NCBI RefSeq assembly: GCF_900890425.1
Contig: NZ_CAAHFG010000001.1
Span: forward strand, 744,001-808,000
Origin: Pontiella desulfatans
GTDB lineage: Bacteria; Verrucomicrobiota; Kiritimatiellia; Kiritimatiellales; Pontiellaceae
Length of the DNA stretch: 64,000 nucleotides
Direction of reading: 5' to 3'
A program made the translations under genes and the position numbers. The notes below the pieces were generated by a model. It saw nothing but the letters and a program-made list of their open reading frames with translations, did not search any database and was not told the origin of the DNA. Below are positions 42,283 through 50,754 of the stretch, one piece after another (position 1 is the stretch's first letter; each line of letters starts with the position of its first letter).

Positions 42283-44659
42283 GGGGCGTTTTCCAGCCTT
42301 GTTCAATCATTTTCTTTCACACCCGCGCCGGGTTGCCGCGGGTGTTGCCCTGCTGGTGTTGCTCTCCGCCGCCGGTCTGCTCTTCATTCCCTTCCGCCAT
42401 TCCATGGAAGTCATGCTGCCCTCCGGCAGCGACACGCAGAAGGCCGTCGGCTTTTTGCAGGATATCGATTTCTCGGCCAAGGTGGCCGTTTCCTTTTCGC
42501 TGAAAGAGGGCGGGGCCGACCCGGCCGGACTCTTTGCGGCGGTCGATGGATTTGTCGACTCGCTCGAACCGCCGATGATCACCCAGGTGCTCAGCACGGT
42601 CGATGAACAACAGATGATCCGCGACATCGGCGTGTTCCTCGAACGCGCCCCCGAGCTGCTGGGGCCGGGCGGGCTGGCCGAACTGGAGAAGAACACCACC
42701 CGCGAGGGGGTCGCCAAAAGCCTGCGCAAAAAATATGTGCAGTTGCTCAAGCCCGAGGGGTCGTTCATGGCCGCCATGATCCAGCGCGACCCGCTCGATA
42801 TCCAAATGGCGATGATCGAAAAGATCCGCGCGCTCTCCTCGTCGTTCGGCTACGACATGCGCATCGAAAAAGGCCACCTCGTCAGCGCCGACGGCAAGCA
42901 GGTCCTGCTGGTGCTCGAAACCGACATTCCCTTCACCGATGCCGGTGGCTCGCACGCGTTGGTCGGATATCTGACCGAACGCATGGAGGCCCTGCCGCCT
43001 GCGATCGATGCCGAGATGGTCTGCGGCCACCTGCACACCATCAGCAACGAAAAGGTGATCCGCCACGACATCAGCCTAACCGTCACCATTGCCTCCGTTG
43101 CCTTCGTGCTGCTCTTCCTCTTGTTCTTCCGCGATCTCCGCGCCAACCTCATCTTCATCGTTCCGTTCGCGGCCTTGCTCGTTGCCGTCAACCTTGCCGC
43201 ACTCCTGCTCGGAACCCTATCGCCGATGATGCTCGGCTTCGGCTCGGTGGTCAGCGGGATTGCGGTCGACTATGGCATCCATGTCTATGTCGCCGTCCGC
43301 CGTTCCAGCTCCGCCCTGGAAGCCGTCCGTTCGGTGGCCAAGCCGATCATGCTCGGTGCGCTCACCACGGCAGGGGTCTTCGCCGCCTTTTATTCCAGCA
43401 CGATTCCCGGCTACCACCAGCTCGCCACCTTCGCCCTGCTCAGCGTCGTCTTTTCCGTCCTCGGCGCGCTCTTCATCCTGCCGGTCTATTTGAAACCGCG
43501 AAAGAACGCAGGGAACGCAAAACACACACAGTCGCAAAGCAATCTTTGTGTTCCTTGCGCTCTTTCGCGGTTAAATAATCCGTACGTCATACTCGCTGCT
43601 TTCATTGTGCTTTTGGCGGCGGCGGTTCCGGTGGCGCTTCAAGTTGAATTCGATTCCGACATCATGGGGCTCGATGGCACCGAACGGCACATCATCGAGA
43701 CCGAGCAACGCTTCGCGGAATCCTTCGGCGGCGGTAGCGCCGGGCAGGCGGTCGCGGTGGTGGCCGATGCCGACTATGAAAAAGCCTTGGCGAAAAACGA
43801 CCGGGTCTACGATGCGCTGCCCGATCGGCTCGCCAGCTTCAGCGCCATCTGGAAATCGCATGCGAACCGCCGGGCCAACGCCGAAAACTGGAACGCCTTC
43901 TGGAGCGAAGCCAAGGTGGCCAACCTAAAGACGCTCTTTGCCGAAGAGGGCGAGCCGTATGGGTTCGCCGTCGATGCCTTTGAACCGTTCTTCCAATCGC
44001 TGGAGCTTCCGGAAGTCGATCCCGCCGATCCGAAGGACAATGTGCTGTTCGGGCAGCTGAAGCAGCGCTTCGTGGCGACGGTCGATGGCGAAACGCGGGT
44101 CTTTTCCTTTTTCCCCGATGAGCCCGAACTGATTCAGGCGCTGGCCGGCCTGGAGGATGTGCTGCTGATTTCCCGCACCGCGATCTCGGAGTCGCTGGCG
44201 GAGGACTATACCCGCGAGTTTGGGCGCATCACCTTGGTGGCGCTCGGGTTGGTGTTGCTGATGAGTGCCATTCTGCTGAAGAACGTCCGCAAGGTGTTGA
44301 TCGTGCTGGCACCGGCCGCGGCGGGGGTGGCAAGTGTGGCGGCGCTGGTGCGGCTGGTCGGAACGGAGTTGAACGTGATGAACCTGGTTTCGGGCATCAT
44401 CGTCATTGGCCTCTGCGTCGATTATGGCATTTTCAAGGTGCACGCCTTCACCCATTCGCTCAACCTCGGCACCCGTACCGCCATCTCGCTTTCCGCCGGC
44501 ACCACGCTGATCGGGGCGGGGGCGCTGCTCTTCACGATGCACCCGGCGCTGTTTGCGGTGGGCCTCACGCTCGTCGGTGGCATCTCGGCCGGCTATGCCA
44601 CCTCGATGCTCGTCGTCCCCGCCCTCTGCTCCCTCTTTTTACAGGAGAAGCAGGCATGA
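42275..44659 (+). CDS. MMPL/RND-family lipid exporter
   Basis: This inner-membrane transporter of about 794 residues starts at ATG 42275, overlapping the lolA-like gene by eight bases; TTG 42266 is an alternative. Each half has one helix, a large periplasmic domain and a bundle of five to six helices. The first bundle contains VVSGIAVDYGIHVYVAVRR and the second GIIVIGLCVDYGIFKVHAF, the repeated proton-relay region of MMPL proteins. It is probably the exporter for the cluster's lipid, handing it to the LolA-like carrier. The loop between the halves (near 410-435, KPRKNAGNAKHTQSQSNLCV) is encoded by an in-frame palindromic repeat (43494-43572). Confidence 0.9.
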   Translation: MGEGRFPALFNHFLSHPRRVAAGVALLVLLSAAGLLFIPFRHSMEVMLPSGSDTQKAVGFLQDIDFSAKVAVSFSLKEGGADPAGLFAAVDGFVDSLEPPMITQVLSTVDEQQMIRDIGVFLERAPELLGPGGLAELEKNTTREGVAKSLRKKYVQLLKPEGSFMAAMIQRDPLDIQMAMIEKIRALSSSFGYDMRIEKGHLVSADGKQVLLVLETDIPFTDAGGSHALVGYLTERMEALPPAIDAEMVCGHLHTISNEKVIRHDISLTVTIASVAFVLLFLLFFRDLRANLIFIVPFAALLVAVNLAALLLGTLSPMMLGFGSVVSGIAVDYGIHVYVAVRRSSSALEAVRSVAKPIMLGALTTAGVFAAFYSSTIPGYHQLATFALLSVVFSVLGALFILPVYLKPRKNAGNAKHTQSQSNLCVPCALSRLNNPYVILAAFIVLLAAAVPVALQVEFDSDIMGLDGTERHIIETEQRFAESFGGGSAGQAVAVVADADYEKALAKNDRVYDALPDRLASFSAIWKSHANRRANAENWNAFWSEAKVANLKTLFAEEGEPYGFAVDAFEPFFQSLELPEVDPADPKDNVLFGQLKQRFVATVDGETRVFSFFPDEPELIQALAGLEDVLLISRTAISESLAEDYTREFGRITLVALGLVLLMSAILLKNVRKVLIVLAPAAAGVASVAALVRLVGTELNVMNLVSGIIVIGLCVDYGIFKVHAFTHSLNLGTRTAISLSAGTTLIGAGALLFTMHPALFAVGLTLVGGISAGYATSMLVVPALCSLFLQEKQA
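43494..43572. repeat. Palindromic repeat P2 inside the MMPL exporter gene
   Basis: The arms 43494-43521 and 43545-43572 are complementary at 25 of 28 positions, with a 23-base spacer. The left arm starts AACCGCGAAAGAACGCAGGG. It lies exactly between the two membrane halves of the exporter and keeps the frame open. Confidence 0.9.
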
Positions 44660-45411
44660 GGTTTCTTAAACAGAAGGCCGCAAAGTACGCAAAGGGGGAT
44701 AGGGCCTGCCTGTCTTTGCGTACTTTGCGATCTTCTGTCGGACTAATTCTGATGTTCTTGACCGGGTGCGCCACGGTGCCGTTCGAGGCGGCGCCCAAGG
44801 GCGATTTCCGGGAGGCGGAACCCTCCGGCGTTGTGGAAACGTTCGGCGCGGCGGTTGCCCAGGAGTTCGAACTGCTCGAAAGCGTGGTCTTTCGGTTTTT
44901 CACCCAGGGCTTCACCGGGCTCGGCTACCTTTCCATCGAACCGGCCAACGAAGCCTACGCGCTCTCGTGCATGACGCCGGCGGGGATTTCGCTGTTCGGT
45001 TTGCAAGGCAAGGGCGAGGTGGTGGAGCCGCTCTTTGTTCCGCCGCAGATGGAAAAACACCAGGACAAAATCTTCGCCGCCATCGGGCAGGATCTGCGGC
45101 GAATCTATTTGAACTGGGTGCCTCCCGAAAACGCAGCGGTGAAACACCGCAAGCGGAGCATGGTTTTCGTGCATAAGGCGGACGGCGAAACCATCGAGTG
45201 GGTTTTTTCCGGACAACGGCAACGGTTGACTGAAAAACGCTTTGCCCGGGGCTGGAGGACGGATGCCGTCGTGCGCTACTACGACTATGAAGAGCACGGC
45301 GGAAAGTTGTATCCGATGGGCGTGGTTCTGTATAACAAGCGTTTCCACTACCGAATGGTTTTCCGCGTGAAGGAGATTTATCCGTTTAAGGACGATAAGG
45401 AGGCAAAATGA
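44656..45411 (+). CDS. DUF3261-like outer-membrane lipoprotein of the export module
   Basis: The 251 residues overlap the exporter stop by four bases. The lipobox is FLTGC (Cys38). The mature part (VFRFFTQGFTGLGYLSIEP, YALSCMTPAGISLFGL, VRYYDYEEHGGKLYPMGVVLYN) has the size, beta content and position of the DUF3261 lipoproteins found after LolA and MMPL genes in aryl-polyene clusters. Residues 5-27 of the signal region (QKAAKYAK ... LSLRTLRSS) are encoded by palindromic repeat P3, giving an unusually long n-region. It is expected to receive the exported lipid at the outer membrane. Confidence 0.75.
   Translation: MRFLKQKAAKYAKGDRACLSLRTLRSSVGLILMFLTGCATVPFEAAPKGDFREAEPSGVVETFGAAVAQEFELLESVVFRFFTQGFTGLGYLSIEPANEAYALSCMTPAGISLFGLQGKGEVVEPLFVPPQMEKHQDKIFAAIGQDLRRIYLNWVPPENAAVKHRKRSMVFVHKADGETIEWVFSGQRQRLTEKRFARGWRTDAVVRYYDYEEHGGKLYPMGVVLYNKRFHYRMVFRVKEIYPFKDDKEAK
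44671..44737. repeat. Palindromic repeat P3 inside the lipoprotein signal-peptide region
   Basis: The arms 44671-44694 and 44714-44737 are complementary at 22 of 24 positions, with a 19-base spacer. The left arm starts CAGAAGGCCGCAAAGTACGC. It encodes the positively charged n-region before the lipobox. Confidence 0.9.
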
Positions 45412-45499
45412 TTGGATTCAAAAAGTTGAACGCCCTGCGTGCATCTTCGAAGGCAACATTTTGCATCAAATGATTTTGCAAAACAAAGTAGGTAGTTAG

Positions 45500-45847
45500 G
45501 TGAGAAAAGAAATAGACGCTTTATTGAAAAACTTCGTTTCGGACGGCGATGCCGCCTCGGCCGAGCTGGCGTTCCCCGCTGGCTTTTCCGGTTTCCAGGG
45601 GCACTTCCCGGAACAGCCGGTGCTGCCGGGCGTCTGCCAACTGACGCTGGCCATGGTGATGGCGGACCGCATGTGCGGCAAACGCATGAAAATGGGGGCC
45701 GCAACCAATGCCAAGTTTGTTGCGATGGTGGTTCCGGATCAGCCGTTGGAAATCAAGTGTACGTTGGCCGATGGCACGCTCAGCGCCAGCCTGACCTCGA
45801 AGGGCGAGCGGGTGGGCCAGTTTAAGTTGAAGGTGGAACATGCGTAG
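45500..45847 (+). CDS. FabZ/ApeI-like hotdog 3-hydroxyacyl-ACP dehydratase
   Basis: The 115 residues have a GTG start with GTAGGTAG upstream. The central helix motif is GFQGHFPEQPVLPGVCQLTLAM, with the catalytic His35 of the FabZ GHFP box. The acidic residue that normally follows on the helix (E in FabZ PGVLILEAMAQ) is replaced by Thr, so dehydration might need another acid or the partner hotdog protein. It follows the lipoprotein gene after an 88-base gap that contains no gene. It is analogous to the ApeI-type dehydratase of aryl-polyene clusters. Confidence 0.82.
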   Translation: MRKEIDALLKNFVSDGDAASAELAFPAGFSGFQGHFPEQPVLPGVCQLTLAMVMADRMCGKRMKMGAATNAKFVAMVVPDQPLEIKCTLADGTLSASLTSKGERVGQFKLKVEHA

Positions 45848-46319
45848 GAAAAAGCACTATTTCAAGCGCGAGCCGGGCGCTCCCGATCCGCTGGAGTTTT
45901 CCTTCCAGCGGCGTGCCCGTTTCGGGGAAGTGGATGCCATGGCGGTGATGTGGCATGGCCACTATGCGACCCTGTTCGAAGAGGCCTCTTCCGAGCTGCG
46001 GCGCCTCAGCGGCCTGGGCTATGAGGATTTCTTTGCGGCGGAGGTCTATGCGCCGATCGTCCAGCTGCACGTCGATTATTTCAGCTCCTTGCTGCTCGAC
46101 GAACTCTTCACCGTCAAGGCGCGCATGCTGTGGACGGATGCCGCCCGCATCAATATCGAGTATGAAGTGCACAAGGAAGACGGGAGCCTGGCCGCGACGG
46201 GATTCACGGTTCAGCTCTTCAGTTCGGCGACGACGGGGGAGCCGTGTTTCACGGTGCCGCCGTTGCTCGAAAAACAGCAGGAGCTTTGGAAGGGCGGCCG
46301 GCTGGGAGGTGGGGAATGA
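45840..46319 (+). CDS. 4-hydroxybenzoyl-CoA thioesterase-family acyl thioesterase
   Basis: This 159-residue hotdog enzyme overlaps the dehydratase by eight bases. The hallmark RFGEVDAMAVMWHGHYATLFEEA contains the catalytic-type Asp followed by the V-M-W-H-x-x-Y segment of YbgC/4HBT thioesterases. It probably releases or edits carrier-bound acyl chains. Such a gene is regular in aryl-polyene clusters. Confidence 0.87.
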   Translation: MRRKKHYFKREPGAPDPLEFSFQRRARFGEVDAMAVMWHGHYATLFEEASSELRRLSGLGYEDFFAAEVYAPIVQLHVDYFSSLLLDELFTVKARMLWTDAARINIEYEVHKEDGSLAATGFTVQLFSSATTGEPCFTVPPLLEKQQELWKGGRLGGGE

Positions 46320-47443
46320 ACAAGGTGGTTATTACGGACTATGATCTGATTACACCCTATGGCCTCGGTGCCCATGTCTGCTGGCAGGGGCTGCTCAGCG
46401 GCGTGAGCGCACTGGCCGAACTCGACCGGTTCGATACCTCCGAGTTCAAAAGCAGCATGGGCGGGATTGTCCCCGGGCTTTCCTACCACGCCGGCCAGTC
46501 GTTGGTAGTGCAGATGCTCGAAAAAGTGCTGGAGGGGAAGCGGATTCCGAAGGATGCCAAACTCTCCATCGCCACGCTCAACGGCGAGATGGACAAGGTG
46601 GAGGAAAAGGTGCTCCACGACCGCGGCGAGCCGCACGATAGCTGCATGACGGTGCTGCTGGAGGCCGCCCGGCAACTCACGGGCGTGGAGGACGAAGGGG
46701 TGGTGGTTTCTTCGGCATGCGCCTCCTCGACCGTTGCCTTGGGCCTGGCGGCCTCGGCCATCCGCTCGGGCGAAATCGATTGCGCGGTGGTGGTTTCCTG
46801 CGATCCGGTCACCGAATTCCTCTATTCCGGTTTTTCTTCGCTGATGGCGCTCGATTCGGGGGCCTCCAGTCCGTTCGATGAAAAGCACGACGGGTTGACC
46901 ATTGGCGAGGCGGCGGGCTATGCCGTGCTGATGAGCGATGTGCGCGCGAGAGAGGAAGGCTGCGCCAACCTCGGCGAGCTGCTCGGGTGGGGCATGAGCA
47001 ACGATGCCAACCACATGACCGGCCCGTTGCGCGACGGTTCCGGCCTGGCGCGTTCGATCCATATCGCGCTGAAGGTCGCCGGCATCGATGAAGCGCAAAT
47101 CGACTTCATCGCCGCGCACGGCACCGGTACGATCTATAACGACTTGATGGAAATGTCGGCGTTCCATACCGTCTTTTCCTCGCCCCGCCCGACCTATTCG
47201 GTGAAAGGCGGCATTGGCCACACCATGGGGGCCGCCGGGCTGGTGGAAGCCATGCTGGCGTTGAAAACCTTTGAAACCGGGATGGTTCCCCCTTCGGTCC
47301 GGATGAAGAATCCGGAAGCCTCGGCGGCCGGCTGGGTGCTTGACCGACCGATGGAGCTGGAGGCCGATTATGTGCTTTCAACCAATGCCGGATTTGGCGG
47401 CGTGAATGCCTCGCTGGTTTTGAAGAGGGGAGGTGCCCAATGA
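46316..47443 (+). CDS. Beta-ketoacyl-ACP synthase 1 (FabF-like, complete)
   Basis: The 375 residues start at ATG 46316, overlapping the thioesterase stop. The catalytic triad is intact: Cys135 in SSACASST, His268 in AAHGTGTIYND, and Lys297/His302 in KGGIGHTMGAAG. It is shorter than FabF, mainly in the N-terminal cap. It is a type II condensing enzyme for chain extension, and the adjacent short ketosynthase-like protein (47440) is its likely partner as a chain-length factor. Confidence 0.9.
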   Translation: MNKVVITDYDLITPYGLGAHVCWQGLLSGVSALAELDRFDTSEFKSSMGGIVPGLSYHAGQSLVVQMLEKVLEGKRIPKDAKLSIATLNGEMDKVEEKVLHDRGEPHDSCMTVLLEAARQLTGVEDEGVVVSSACASSTVALGLAASAIRSGEIDCAVVVSCDPVTEFLYSGFSSLMALDSGASSPFDEKHDGLTIGEAAGYAVLMSDVRAREEGCANLGELLGWGMSNDANHMTGPLRDGSGLARSIHIALKVAGIDEAQIDFIAAHGTGTIYNDLMEMSAFHTVFSSPRPTYSVKGGIGHTMGAAGLVEAMLALKTFETGMVPPSVRMKNPEASAAGWVLDRPMELEADYVLSTNAGFGGVNASLVLKRGGAQ

Positions 47444-48003
47444 GCATCGAGGTGATCGGGTGTGGATGGCTGACCCAGGATTCCTATGGTTCGGACAAGC
47501 TGAACCGCTCGGTGGAGTGGGCTTCCCGCACCGCGTTGCGCGGGATCGGCAAGGAGGATGGGCTCTTTGCCTATCCGGTGAAAAACTTCGGGCGCTTCCC
47601 GGCGATTGCCCAGCGCGTCTGCTATGTGACGGCGCTGGCGCTGCAGGATGCGGGGCTGGAATATGCCAAGGGCGAGAAGCAGGACATCGGTTTGCTGGGC
47701 ATGGATGAATATGGCTGCGAGCAGGCCAACTTCGACTATTTCAACGACTATGTGGACGGCGGCCGCTCCATGGCGCGCGCCAATCTGTTCATCTACACGC
47801 TCCCCTCAAGCCCGCTGGCCGAAGCCGCCGTGCATTTCGGTTTGCAGGGGCCGCTCTTCTACTACCGCAACCAGCAGGCCTCGGTCGGGGAGTTGATGGT
47901 GACCGCGCGCAGAATGATTGAGGACGGCCAGGCCCAGCAGGTGCTCGTCTATGAACTCGGAAGCGAAATCGATCGTTGCTTTGTTGTGGGAGATAAAGGT
48001 TAA
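47440..48003 (+). CDS. Short ketosynthase-like (chain-length-factor) protein, probably 3'-truncated
   Basis: The 187 residues overlap KS1 by four bases. The sequence follows the N-terminal thiolase half (IEVIGCGWLTQDSYG, VCYVTALALQDAGL, DIGLLGMDEYG), with PLAEAAVHFGLQGPLFYYRNQQ where a catalytic KS has its Cys; no Cys is present. It resembles the 62539 protein but stops early at VVGDKG, precisely where base composition drops at the edge of the TIR gene. It is therefore likely that the C-terminal end was lost when that gene inserted. Confidence 0.7.
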   Translation: MSIEVIGCGWLTQDSYGSDKLNRSVEWASRTALRGIGKEDGLFAYPVKNFGRFPAIAQRVCYVTALALQDAGLEYAKGEKQDIGLLGMDEYGCEQANFDYFNDYVDGGRSMARANLFIYTLPSSPLAEAAVHFGLQGPLFYYRNQQASVGELMVTARRMIEDGQAQQVLVYELGSEIDRCFVVGDKG

Positions 48004-48022
48004 AAACCATGGGAGTTGAATT

Positions 48023-50524
48023 ATGAAGGCGTTTTTGTCGCATTCGTCAATTGATAAGGAATTTGTTGGAAGTGTTGAGAAAAGGCTAACTCGGACTAAG
48101 AGCATATTTGATAAAACATGTTTTGATAATGGGAAGGAGTTCGAGGCAAGTATTCTTGAGCATCTTGATAGAAGTTCAATATTTGTTTTTTTTGCCAGTT
48201 CATCTTCTTTGCAGTCATTTTGGTGTAAGTATGAAATTGATGAAGCTTTTTATCGTAAGTTACAGGGGCGGATTAAGAAATGTTTGGTATTTATAATTGA
48301 TGAAGAAATCGATCCTTTGGACATACCTGATTGGATGCGGCGCGCACTTGTTACAACCGAGAATTCCCCGAGTGTAATTGCGCGGAATATCGAACGTCAC
48401 TTAGAATCGCTATCTTCAAAGTACACCGATAAGTATTTTTTCGGTAGAGCTCAGGATCGCGAGCGTCTAGAAGATCTTGCTGTTCCGATTGGTATGGATC
48501 CTCCCAAAGTTATTTCGATTACAGGATTGCCTGGTTATGGACGACGAACGCTGATTAAGAGGAGTGTGAATGAGATATATACCTTGGATGCTATTACTGA
48601 GATTTATATTGAAAACGGTGACTCGTTATTTGAGTTGTGTGCAAAATTGGTGGATAAAGTTGAGCCTTACTCGTGTGTTGAAGAATTGAAGGAAATCCTA
48701 AGCACACTCTCTCTTTTGGATGAAGAAGGTTTAAGACAGCGTATTGTTGATAACCTTGAAAGATTGGTGACTTCTCGAGAATTGCCTGTTTTCGTTGATG
48801 CTGGAGGACTGTTGGATGACGACGGGAACCTTTGTCCAGAGTATTTGAGGCTCTTTTTCAATATTCCTGATTCTGCAGATATTTATGTAATATTGATATT
48901 AACGAGAAAGTTGCGTTTTAACTCTAAGTTCGATGTGCCAAGTCTTTCCATAATTCAACTATCGGACAAGGCAACAAAGCAACTTCTCCTCAGTCTCGCG
49001 AACGATTACGATGTTTCCTATAATGCTGAGCAAATAAATGAGTTGTCTGAATATATTGGTGGATATCCACCGGCTGCATACTTTGCGATTAAGCAAGCTG
49101 AGGAGTATGGCGCTGAATTACTCCTGTCTGATAAGCATAGCTTAGTACAGTTTAGTACAAGAAAGTTTATTCAGCATTTACAGGATAAAAAAATGGGAAA
49201 AGTCGAAGAAGCTCTATTGAGTGTTCTCGCAATGTATTCCCCTCTTCCTCTATCGGTGATCTCAGCTCTCTATCAAGACAACATGGAAGCTGGTCATGAT
49301 GCTCTTTACTCTCTTATGGATCATTCCTTAGTTTATTGTGATAAAAATGGGTGCTATTCCATCGCCCAGCCCGTTAGGGATGCTGCTGTTAAGCTGTTTG
49401 GGTGGCCTAGTAAAGATGATTTGAGAAAGGTTGGCGCTGCAATCCTCGAGATTGTGGAAGACGCAAAAAATCATCAATTACTGGATCTTTCTCGAATCCT
49501 ATTCCGGATAGGAATGGAAGTGAAGGATAGTGAATCTATAAGGCAAGGCGTAAAATTACGTAGTGATTATATTAGATTGGTTGAAGATGCGTACCACCAA
49601 CGAGACTATGGTAAATCAATCGAGTATGCGTTCGAGGCATTGAAAGAGTTGCCGGATAACATAAGACTTCGGGAATTCACAGTTCGGGCATTTGTTCAGT
49701 TGGGAAGCTGGAATGAAGCTGAAGTTCAGCTATCCGAGATGAAGCGAATTGCGCGACCTCGTGATGTTTATTTTCTTGAAGGTTTCTATAACAGAAAAAG
49801 AGGTCGGATTCGTAATGCGATAGAGAGTTACAAGATGTCATCCGAGTATGGAAAGAAAGGGGCTGCATTAAATCGTGAATTGGCTCATTGCCATATGGTC
49901 GAACGCAATTTTTCAGAAGCGGAGAGGTACATAGATAAAGCGATTAAGGCAAGACCCGAAAATAATGTTGTACTCGACATCGCTGCAAATATTTACATTA
50001 AGAGTGGGAATGAGGAAAAAGCACGAGAGGTGCTGGATAAGCTTAGTGTACTGGATAAAGGCGATCATTATAACTTGCGCCTATCAACATTTCTTTTTGC
50101 TCAGGGATTATATCTAGAGTCTGAAACTGCTGCAAAAGAGGCTCTGAGGTATGGTGGTGAACGCTTTTTTGCGGCTCGAGTTCAACTGGTTAAATGCATG
50201 ATTCGGATAAATGCCAGACCTGAACTCACTAATGTTGAAATTGAACGTTTGGATTCGGATTTTAATAATAGAAACTTGGATGTTCGGTTGTCGCTAAAAG
50301 TCAACTTTCTATTAACCCAAAGTAAGGCGAAAGCTGCCTATGACCTGCTTGATAAATTTGTGGATAAGCAATGTATACAATATAGGCATCACCGCAAAAT
50401 GTGTTTAGAAAAGTTGGTTTCCAATAAGTCAATCCCGTATGAGGAGCGTAAGAAGTTTGAGGAAGAGTTGGCTTTTCTGTCGGCAAGCGGAACTGTCGAT
50501 GTGTTAACAGAACTGGATATATAG
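48023..50524 (+). CDS. TIR-STAND NTPase-TPR defence-type protein
   Basis: This 833-residue protein has the N-terminal TIR domain MKAFLSHSSIDKEFV ... SSLQSFWCKYEIDEAF with the NADase-type Glu at 71. The STAND/NB-ARC-like part starts FFGRAQDRERLEDL (about 140). Its P-loop is GLPGYGRRTL (168-177), with Arg in place of the usual Lys, and its Walker B-like strand is LPVFVDAGGLLDD (254-266). The C-terminal part (about 515-760) is TPR-like helical repeats (RDYGKSIEYAFEALKELPDN, NFSEAERYIDKAIKARPEN). Such proteins sense infection and deplete NAD+. Codon use is visibly AT-rich against the GC-rich cluster around it, so it looks horizontally acquired. Confidence 0.85.
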   Translation: MKAFLSHSSIDKEFVGSVEKRLTRTKSIFDKTCFDNGKEFEASILEHLDRSSIFVFFASSSSLQSFWCKYEIDEAFYRKLQGRIKKCLVFIIDEEIDPLDIPDWMRRALVTTENSPSVIARNIERHLESLSSKYTDKYFFGRAQDRERLEDLAVPIGMDPPKVISITGLPGYGRRTLIKRSVNEIYTLDAITEIYIENGDSLFELCAKLVDKVEPYSCVEELKEILSTLSLLDEEGLRQRIVDNLERLVTSRELPVFVDAGGLLDDDGNLCPEYLRLFFNIPDSADIYVILILTRKLRFNSKFDVPSLSIIQLSDKATKQLLLSLANDYDVSYNAEQINELSEYIGGYPPAAYFAIKQAEEYGAELLLSDKHSLVQFSTRKFIQHLQDKKMGKVEEALLSVLAMYSPLPLSVISALYQDNMEAGHDALYSLMDHSLVYCDKNGCYSIAQPVRDAAVKLFGWPSKDDLRKVGAAILEIVEDAKNHQLLDLSRILFRIGMEVKDSESIRQGVKLRSDYIRLVEDAYHQRDYGKSIEYAFEALKELPDNIRLREFTVRAFVQLGSWNEAEVQLSEMKRIARPRDVYFLEGFYNRKRGRIRNAIESYKMSSEYGKKGAALNRELAHCHMVERNFSEAERYIDKAIKARPENNVVLDIAANIYIKSGNEEKAREVLDKLSVLDKGDHYNLRLSTFLFAQGLYLESETAAKEALRYGGERFFAARVQLVKCMIRINARPELTNVEIERLDSDFNNRNLDVRLSLKVNFLLTQSKAKAAYDLLDKFVDKQCIQYRHHRKMCLEKLVSNKSIPYEERKKFEEELAFLSASGTVDVLTELDI

Positions 50525-50754
50525 TTCACTGTTCTCTTGGGAGGTTTGATCCGGTGTGCCTTCATGATGTTCATTTTAATCTTGTGGTACTCTCTGAGGC
50601 ATAATGAAGCTTAAGTTGTATTGTTCAAATGCTTCTCGGGTTCCGCAAGGATTACGGTTTCCTTCTCATTTGCATGGCTTACCTTTTTTGAGATCACTAT
50701 CTTCTAAATATACTTCAATATTATTCGTCGAAAAGACGTGATGGGAACGGTGGA
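50525..50754. other. AT-rich tail of the TIR gene insertion
   Basis: About 230 bases between the TIR gene and the condensation-like gene keep the AT-rich composition until about 50740 and then turn GC-rich. No direct repeat, inverted repeat or integrase is visible at the two composition boundaries (about 47985 and 50740). No gene is seen. Confidence 0.5.

Noticed and set aside
44656-45411. Alternative reading as a LolB protein
   Set aside because: It has a lipobox and follows a LolA-like gene, but the mature sequence lacks LolB landmarks and fits the DUF3261 lipoprotein position of polyene clusters better.
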